From: Cytophagaceae bacterium
GTDB lineage: Bacteria; Bacteroidota; Bacteroidia; Cytophagales; Flexibacteraceae
Assembly: GCA_947464365.1 (NCBI GenBank)
Contig: CANHWS010000083.1
Location: 1-11,977, forward strand
DNA length: 11,977 bases
Direction of reading: 5' to 3'
In this document: one piece after another, positions 7,071-11,977 of the stretch
How positions within the stretch are numbered: position 1 is the first letter of the stretch
How the letters are laid out: the number at the start of each line of letters is the position of its first letter
Notes under the pieces: generated by a model
Database searches by the model: none
What the model was told of the DNA's origin: nothing
Seen by the model: only the letters and a program-made list of their open reading frames with translations
Translations under genes and position numbers: made by a program

Positions 7071-8816
7071 ATGGATACCTTACCAAATTCGCCTTCGCAG
7101 GGTGCAGAGCCCCAACAAAAGATCGTTTATGTCAAGCCACCAGCCTTTGACACGGCCATCTTTATAGACCTAGAAAATTTACTTTGTGGCTATGCCCTTA
7201 CCGATAAGGAAACCGAAGCCCTTGACTTACGTGGCATATTGACACAAGTCCGGAGCCTAGATCATTTGGTAGGCCGTGTTGCCATTGGGCGAGCTTATGC
7301 CAACTGGCAGAGCTATAAAACCCGGCCATTGCATGCGGTCATGAACGAGCTTAATATCAGTCAAGAGCACGTCCAGGCCGTCAACGTCAGCCAAAAAAAC
7401 TTAGCCGACATAGCACTCTGCACCGATGTGATGGATGTGCTCCATACCCGCCCCAACATCAAAACCTTTGTTATCGTTAGTGGAGATGGTGGGTTTGCCT
7501 GGATGGTCCGTCGCCTGAACGAGTATGGCAAAAATGTTGTTGTGGCAGCATACGAGTCTCAAACCAATAAGGTACTCAAGGACCTGGCTGACGATTTCTT
7601 CGGCATTACGGACCCACGCGGCCCAAGGGTCGAAACGTTCAAAAGTGCAGATGTCGTGGCTGAGCAACTGCTCAACATCTTTGGCCAGTTTGACGCCACC
7701 CGCACCTCACTACTGGAGCTACAGGACCATGTTCGGTTGATTTTTGCTCGTTTGCCTGAGATCGAAACCACCCGCCATTTGTTAGAAGCTGGTGTGGCCC
7801 TGCCAAAACTCCAGATCTGGTTCACGGAGCTGATCAAAGGTTTTGATTTTCATACCTTGTTTGGGGCCGTCAAGTTCATCGACTTTGTGAAGCAATATGC
7901 CAGTGGCATCAACGAATATGTCCTGATCCAGCACGGGTCAGAAAATAGACTGCACTTCCGGACCGAGGCAGCCCCAACCCCTGCCAATAACGTCCGGGAA
8001 AAAGTCGATATCTCCAACGAAAAGAAAGGCCTCAATGCCAGCCAGAAGGCTGATTTGGGCTCATACGATGCCATTAAGGATAGCAAAGAGGCCATTGCGC
8101 TCATTGGCAAAATCATGGAGTCCTTCATTGACGGGGGGCACTATAACTTTGCAGAGGGCGTCTCGATCAACATCATCATCGACGAGATCAAACGGATGTT
8201 GCCAACCCTACGGCCTTATGCCCTCGGGGCCAATGGGTATGAGCAGCTCATCGCCCAGGTCTTGACCCGCCATGACCTCAAACTCATGAGCCCTAGTATT
8301 GTGGGCAACTCTGCAGATATGATCATGTTCGAGGAGTCCACCAAACGAGGCTTCAAGAAGACCGTCCTACCGCCGATCAATGATGTGCATAGCGTAGCCA
8401 ACTACCGCAACGCCATGGCCGACCAAGAGATGACCAAATGGTTCTTCGTGGTCCAGAGCCCTGAGCTTGTCAAGGTGGTAGCCGAGCTGATCGTGAGCAA
8501 ACGCAAGGATAGCAACCTGCTGTCCGACTGGGTTAAGCTGGCGATGGAAAAACTAGCAGATAAACCCGCCGTTAGCAAACTAGGCCTCAAGGCCAAAACC
8601 GAGGTCCAGAACATCTTCTTGGCGTTCAATGCAGCGGGTATGTTCGACAAGTTCCCGGATACGGGCATACTGTCATCCCAGAAACTAAGCCTCAAGGCCG
8701 ACATCCTGTCCGCAACCAAAATTGTGGAGCAACTGCGTGGCCAATGCGCCGTCAAGATCGAGAAGGTGATGAACGAAGCGCCTAACGCCGAAATCCTGAA
8801 ACAGATCACGGGCTAA
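7071..8816 (+). CDS. NYN-domain (PIN-like fold) protein with probable OST-HTH/LOTUS-like modules
   Basis: A soluble protein of 581 residues. Residues about 25-180 are an NYN domain: FIDLENLL (31-38, Asp33, Asn36), NLADIALCTD (110-119, Asp113, Asp119) and SGDGGF (137-142, Asp139). These acidic residues form the metal site in PIN-like nucleases, so RNase activity is plausible. Residues about 236-290 (GVALPKLQIWF...FIDFVKQYA) resemble an OST-HTH/LOTUS winged helix, an RNA-binding module often paired with NYN domains. Residues about 344-410 (NFAEGVSINIIIDEIKR, then GYEQLIAQVL) may be a second one. The remaining 170 residues are mainly helical and unassigned. The ATG at 7071 follows an A-rich leader, ATTAGAAAC. 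The length exceeds a simple NYN protein, which suggests a regulator of RNA turnover with several binding modules. NYN is firm, LOTUS-like moderate, substrate unknown. Confidence 0.85.
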   Translation: MDTLPNSPSQGAEPQQKIVYVKPPAFDTAIFIDLENLLCGYALTDKETEALDLRGILTQVRSLDHLVGRVAIGRAYANWQSYKTRPLHAVMNELNISQEHVQAVNVSQKNLADIALCTDVMDVLHTRPNIKTFVIVSGDGGFAWMVRRLNEYGKNVVVAAYESQTNKVLKDLADDFFGITDPRGPRVETFKSADVVAEQLLNIFGQFDATRTSLLELQDHVRLIFARLPEIETTRHLLEAGVALPKLQIWFTELIKGFDFHTLFGAVKFIDFVKQYASGINEYVLIQHGSENRLHFRTEAAPTPANNVREKVDISNEKKGLNASQKADLGSYDAIKDSKEAIALIGKIMESFIDGGHYNFAEGVSINIIIDEIKRMLPTLRPYALGANGYEQLIAQVLTRHDLKLMSPSIVGNSADMIMFEESTKRGFKKTVLPPINDVHSVANYRNAMADQEMTKWFFVVQSPELVKVVAELIVSKRKDSNLLSDWVKLAMEKLADKPAVSKLGLKAKTEVQNIFLAFNAAGMFDKFPDTGILSSQKLSLKADILSATKIVEQLRGQCAVKIEKVMNEAPNAEILKQITG

Positions 8817-8820
8817 TGCA

Positions 8821-8868
8821 ATCCGATCAGTGCTTGATCTGGATGGGCCTACCAGTAATCAGGCCCAT
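8821..8868 (+). terminator. Two adjacent hairpins between the NYN and LysE genes
   Basis: Hairpin one pairs ATCCGATCA (8821-8829) with TGATCtGGAT (8835-8844), with one bulged base and a 5-base loop. Hairpin two pairs ATGGGCCT (8843-8850) perfectly with AGGCCCAT (8861-8868) around a 10-base loop. They share two bases, so both cannot form completely at once. No U-tract follows. They fill most of the 69-bp gap and may dampen read-through or stabilise the upstream mRNA end. Confidence 0.5.
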
Positions 8869-8885
8869 AATCCTCGTCTGATGTT

Positions 8886-9647
8886 ATGATTGACGCGTTG
8901 GTTGTATTCCTGATTGCGAGTGTATTGAGCTTTGTGGGGTCCTTGCAGGCAGGCTTGGTCAATACGGCAGTGGTAGGGTACAGTTTGCGGCCAGGCCCCT
9001 TCGGTAGGCGCCTTGGGGTGGCCTGCGCACTAGGTGGTGCCCTGCCCGAGCTGCTATATGCTGCTATTGCGCTCAAAGCATCGCCTTTGGCAGCCTATCT
9101 ATCATCTGTCCTGATATGGGGTGTTCCTATCCTGAAGCTGGTGGGCTTGGCCGTAACGCTGGGCCTAGGAGTTGCCGCAGGGGTTTATGCCTTGGTGCTT
9201 AGCCGTCGGGAAAGCTCTGTTGATTCCACCTCAGCCACCGACGTACATTCTGCTGCAAATAGGCCCGTTTCAGGCGGCCCAACTGGTACAATTAAGGCCG
9301 CCTTAACTGGCTTTAGCCTTGGCCTCGCCAATCCGCAATTGCTGGTTTTTTGGTTCGGGATTGCGGTTTGGCTCCAGACCTACGGACTACTTAAACCCTT
9401 GGCTTCGGTCACCGCCATAGGCACTGATCCTGCCATCCGTTGGTCTTGGGAGTTGTTGCTATTCTCAGGCACAGAGGTAGGGCTGGTGCTGGGGGCTGGG
9501 GCTGGTGCGGCGGGTATCTTGATGCTGCTGGCCTACTTTACTGGTCGGTTCCGGACCTGGGTAAGCGGACTGGTGCGCCCAAGAACTTTTGCGGCGATTG
9601 GTGCCTTGCTACTGCTATTGGCCGGCTGGCAATGGTTTCGGCTTTAA
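8886..9647 (+). CDS. LysE-family membrane transporter
   Basis: A very hydrophobic protein of 253 residues with about six membrane segments, near 5-30, 42-63, 68-106 (probably two), 145-168, 190-220 and 235-251. The N-terminal GSLQAGLVNTAVVGYSLRPG (18-37), followed by ALGGALPELLYA, and GLANPQLLVFW (146-156) in the second half fit the LysE family. These proteins export amino acids or related metabolites across the inner membrane. The substrate cannot be told from the sequence. A hydrophilic loop at about 107-136, rich in Ser, Thr and Arg, joins the two halves and makes the protein longer than a typical member of about 200-220 residues. The start is 69 bp after the NYN gene and separated from it by hairpins, so co-transcription is possible but not assured. 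It converges with the ATP-grasp gene. Confidence 0.85.
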   Translation: MIDALVVFLIASVLSFVGSLQAGLVNTAVVGYSLRPGPFGRRLGVACALGGALPELLYAAIALKASPLAAYLSSVLIWGVPILKLVGLAVTLGLGVAAGVYALVLSRRESSVDSTSATDVHSAANRPVSGGPTGTIKAALTGFSLGLANPQLLVFWFGIAVWLQTYGLLKPLASVTAIGTDPAIRWSWELLLFSGTEVGLVLGAGAGAAGILMLLAYFTGRFRTWVSGLVRPRTFAAIGALLLLLAGWQWFRL

Positions 9648-9718
9648 CCTGTCATTGAGGATCTGCCCTGCTGGGTGTGATGCCGACGCTAACAGCCAGA
9701 GAAACCCTTACCTAATCT

Positions 9719-10852
9719 CTATTTGACCAAAGCAGTTGCCATGGTTGGTCCATTACCTAGGGTCGCAGCGGTTGATGAGCCAATTTGATCATTACCCGAA
9801 AACCACTTGACAATGGCTTTCGTGATCGGCAGCTTGATACCAAAATGCTGCTCGGACCGCTGGATGAGCTGCAACAAGGTCACAGGTTTGTAGCCTTGGC
9901 GGATCAATTTGGCTGAGATATCAGGCAACAAAGCATGGTGACGGTAGAGCTCAGCCCATGATTGCCAAGCCGAAAAACTCGGGTCATAGATGTGTGCAGG
10001 CTCTGAAGTCACGCCATTCAACTCAAGGATCGTGAACTGGCCATCCATTAAGGCTTGATCGTCAAAGGCACGGACATCAAACCGACCGTAATAGACGCCT
10101 TTGGTTTGGTCCATCAGTTGTTGGATGGCAGCCTGCAGCTTAAGGGTAATTAAGTTGCTGGCGTCGTAGAACACAGTACCCCTGCAATGGTTGCCAATGG
10201 GCTCGACCAAGACCTCCTCGCCAACTGCGGGGATCGAGGACATCAGGGTGATTTTGGTGTTAAGCAGCCGCTCCACCTGTTTGCTGCCACGATGTGTTTG
10301 GGACAGTAAATCAGCCACCGTCTGAACCCCGTCCCCAATCACTGACAAAAACCGTTTGCCTGTTATGGAGAGTAGGCTGGCGATGCCAGTATCGGGATCC
10401 TTGCTGACCATCAGGCCGAACTCAGCTTGCCAAGGGACGAGCTCTTGCAATAGGTAGTCTTGACCCGCCCGTTGGATGTTCATGAGCTCAGTCGTGAGCT
10501 GGCCGTAGCTCTGGATAATCCGGACCCCATCACCCCGTTCTCCGATATCTGGTTTCATTATAAGGGGAAAGGGCACGCTGGCATCTTTGAGCTGACGCAG
10601 GATCTGTTGTGCAGAATCAGCGGGGCGCACCAAAATGGTTTTGGGGTAGCTGGCCTTCGGAAGTAGGGCGTAAATGTCCGACTTGCGTTCGCCAAAGAAG
10701 CCCCCCATATCAATCCCCGGGTTGGCCACACTGAAGAACACGGCAGAGCGTAGTTTGATGGCTGTCCGGACGATGAGCGGTAACAGCGGCAGGTAGGTCA
10801 GGTACCAAGGCCAGTACTCATGATTGAGGCGATCGCGAAGGAAAAGTGGCAT
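9719..10852 (-). CDS. ATP-grasp ligase, D-alanine-D-alanine-ligase-like
   Basis: A protein of 377 residues. ATP-grasp enzymes join a carboxylate to an amine or thiol through an acyl-phosphate. Visible landmarks are Lys100 in PLIMKP, the glycine-rich loop GERGDG (104-109), the QELVPW adenine-side segment (136-141), Asp259 in GRFDVR, and the metal-binding ELNG (277-280, Glu277, Asn279). The N-terminal 30 residues are rich in Trp, Tyr and Leu (EYWPWYLTYLPLLPL) and may be a membrane-associated helix. An N-terminal SVANPGIDMGG and GERKSDIYALLP segment precede the grasp fold. The natural substrate is unknown; the divergence from true Ddl proteins argues against a cell-wall role. It is the last gene of the DinB-NRDE-ATP-grasp run. 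The frame continues unbroken upstream of the ATG to the stop of the NRDE gene, but lacks a better start codon. Confidence 0.83.
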   Translation of the reverse strand: MPLFLRDRLNHEYWPWYLTYLPLLPLIVRTAIKLRSAVFFSVANPGIDMGGFFGERKSDIYALLPKASYPKTILVRPADSAQQILRQLKDASVPFPLIMKPDIGERGDGVRIIQSYGQLTTELMNIQRAGQDYLLQELVPWQAEFGLMVSKDPDTGIASLLSITGKRFLSVIGDGVQTVADLLSQTHRGSKQVERLLNTKITLMSSIPAVGEEVLVEPIGNHCRGTVFYDASNLITLKLQAAIQQLMDQTKGVYYGRFDVRAFDDQALMDGQFTILELNGVTSEPAHIYDPSFSAWQSWAELYRHHALLPDISAKLIRQGYKPVTLLQLIQRSEQHFGIKLPITKAIVKWFSGNDQIGSSTAATLGNGPTMATALVK

Positions 10853-10900
10853 AAGCAGGACTTGTTTGATCAGTAAGTGGAGATAATAGGCTGATTGCCC

Positions 10901-11629
10901 CTAACCTAACAGACTGATGGCGCGTTGTTGGTCGGACAGCAGATCATGGTAGATGAACTTCCAATGGCGGCTATTGTAGGCAATTGCTGCGATGCATACG
11001 GTCTGCTTTCCATCGTCGGACTTCATCTGGATGCGCTCGGCTAGATTATCCCAATTTTTACCGCCGTTATGGTGGAAAGACAAGAGTATATCAACCGTAT
11101 CTAACCCTTCAACGTTGATTTTGGGGTTTATGACATCTTGGTAGAACCATTTTTTTCGCTCGGCTTTTGCTGCTGCCGAAAACAAGGTGGCCGAAGACCA
11201 AATCATCGGCTGGGTGACATCATGGTGTGTCAGGACAGCTTCCTCGCCAGTCCAGACCACGGAGCTAAGGCGCCTTGGGTAATGATTGACGACCACCAGC
11301 GTAAAGGGCTCGATCCCGACAAAGTCATACCCCGCTACAAAGTCATCGGCATTGCCAAACTGGGCAAAGTGGTTGATCACAAGACCGCGGCTTTGGCGGT
11401 AGGGCAGGTGGCGTTCGTGTGGTTCAAAGCCACCGTTCAGGATGTTGATGGAGTAGCCTGCCTCGGAAGTCATAAACCAAGTGCCACCGCTGCGCTGGTC
11501 CACAGGGTAGATGGCACCGTCCTGCTGATGGAGCATGGGGGGCATCATGGGGCCGCGGTTGATGGCTTCGTCTCGGCTAGAGACTAGGGCAAAACCTTCG
11601 CCATCTGGCATGTAAGTGAGTGTACACAT
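10901..11629 (-). CDS. NRDE-family (TANGO2-like) protein
   Basis: 242 residues. It starts MCTLTY, with Cys2 next to the initiator Met as in NRDE/TANGO2 proteins, which are thought to have an Ntn-hydrolase-like fold. The name-giving motif appears as SSRDE (17-21), with Ser in place of Asn. Further family marks are RSGGTWF (about 47-53) and SINILNGG. Biochemical function of the family is unsettled, so none is assigned. The ATG lies 11 bp after the DinB-like stop and the downstream ATP-grasp ATG is 48 bp beyond its own TAG, so it is probably the middle gene of an operon. No signal peptide is visible, so it should be cytoplasmic. Confidence 0.87.
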   Translation of the reverse strand: MCTLTYMPDGEGFALVSSRDEAINRGPMMPPMLHQQDGAIYPVDQRSGGTWFMTSEAGYSINILNGGFEPHERHLPYRQSRGLVINHFAQFGNADDFVAGYDFVGIEPFTLVVVNHYPRRLSSVVWTGEEAVLTHHDVTQPMIWSSATLFSAAAKAERKKWFYQDVINPKINVEGLDTVDILLSFHHNGGKNWDNLAERIQMKSDDGKQTVCIAAIAYNSRHWKFIYHDLLSDQQRAISLLG

Positions 11630-11631
11630 GG

Positions 11632-11649
11632 TTATTGGCGTTATTGGCG
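11632..11649 (-). repeat. Tandem 9-bp duplication carrying the DinB-like stop codon
   Basis: CGCCAATAA occurs twice in a row on the minus strand (11649-11641, 11640-11632). The first TAA ends the DinB-like gene; the second is an extra in-frame stop 9 bp on, followed by CC and the NRDE ATG. The copy fills the whole short gap, leaving no Shine-Dalgarno there. Confidence 0.8.
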
Positions 11650-11977
11650 GCGATAGTTGACGGTGCTGGCAGCCACCCCAAGGTTGGCATCCAGCAGGAT
11701 GTGGGGGTGTTCTTGTTCGAGCGAAATCCTGATCAGGGCTAGGTGATGGACGCCATGGTCAGCTAGGTAGGCCAACTCACGCGACAGGGTCGTACGGTGG
11801 TCAAACAGGTTGGTATAGCCGGGCAGCTCGCTTTGCATCACCAGCTCGACATCCTGATGGGCGGTAGAGTCTAGGTACATCAGCTGGGCTAGGGCGTTAC
11901 GCAGCACGTCGCGGGCGGTGCCGACATCGGTAGCGATCAGGTGGTTACGTTGCCGTTTGTCGTAGCTGAACTCCCCG
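11641..11977 (-). CDS. DinB-family protein, 5' end missing
   Basis: The frame is open to the right edge; 111 C-terminal residues are visible. An internal GTG at 11905-11907 is not needed as a start. The fragment reads FSYDKRQR at its head, then NLFDHRTTLSRELAYLADHG, then HGVHHLALIR (74-83) and NLGVAASTVNYR near the end. His74 and His78 form the HxxxH part of the metal site of the DinB four-helix bundle. Members often serve as metal-dependent thiol transferases or have unknown roles; nothing here points to a particular substrate. The stop lies 11 bp before the NRDE start, so it is likely the upstream gene of the same operon. Confidence 0.8.
   Translation of the reverse strand, partial: GEFSYDKRQRNHLIATDVGTARDVLRNALAQLMYLDSTAHQDVELVMQSELPGYTNLFDHRTTLSRELAYLADHGVHHLALIRISLEQEHPHILLDANLGVAASTVNYRRQ

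Noticed and set aside
8402..8809. 135-codon open frame on the minus strand
   Set aside because: It is the antisense of the NYN gene's 3' part and its product, rich in Ser and Leu, has no recognisable motif.
11138..11587. 149-codon open frame on the plus strand
   Set aside because: It lies wholly inside the NRDE gene on the opposite strand, whose product has clear family motifs; this frame's product has none.

Overview
The window comes from a member of the Bacteroidota. Two proteins end in the C-terminal sorting domain of the type IX secretion system (T9SS), which is confined to that phylum. A promoter of the phylum's TTTG / TAnnTTTG type lies in the divergent gap. The start regions are A/T-rich with no clear Shine-Dalgarno. 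Genus cannot be read from the sequence. No rRNA, tRNA, CRISPR array, transposase, integrase or phage gene was seen.

Left part (1-5805): a secreted reprolysin-like metalloprotease with Ig-like domains, cut by the left edge, faces a secreted 849-residue protein built from about fourteen 48-residue repeats. Both are T9SS cargo, so this half concerns the cell surface or exterior. The repeat-protein gene looks lower in GC than its neighbours. It is bracketed by two copies, in the same orientation, of a 134/152-bp MITE-like element with inverted ends. Arms of both copies contain 9-bp xxxxGGATT units, two per arm in one copy and three per arm in the other. A third, truncated left end abuts the second copy. 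This is the most unusual structure in the window.

Middle part (5806-9647): a SirB1/transglutaminase-like protein on the minus strand is divergent from a 581-residue NYN-domain (PIN-like nuclease fold) protein with probable OST-HTH/LOTUS-like modules. The 428-bp gap between them carries a good minus-strand promoter and several inverted repeats. After the NYN gene come two adjacent hairpins and then a LysE-family membrane transporter.

Right part (9719-11977): a minus-strand run reads DinB-like protein (cut by the right edge), NRDE/TANGO2-family protein, then an ATP-grasp ligase. The gaps are 11 and 48 bp, so it is probably one operon. No function for the set can be read from the sequence.

No complete new defence or mobile system is evident. 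The best leads are the matched-arm repeat family, the repeat protein it brackets, and the multidomain NYN protein with its structured upstream region.
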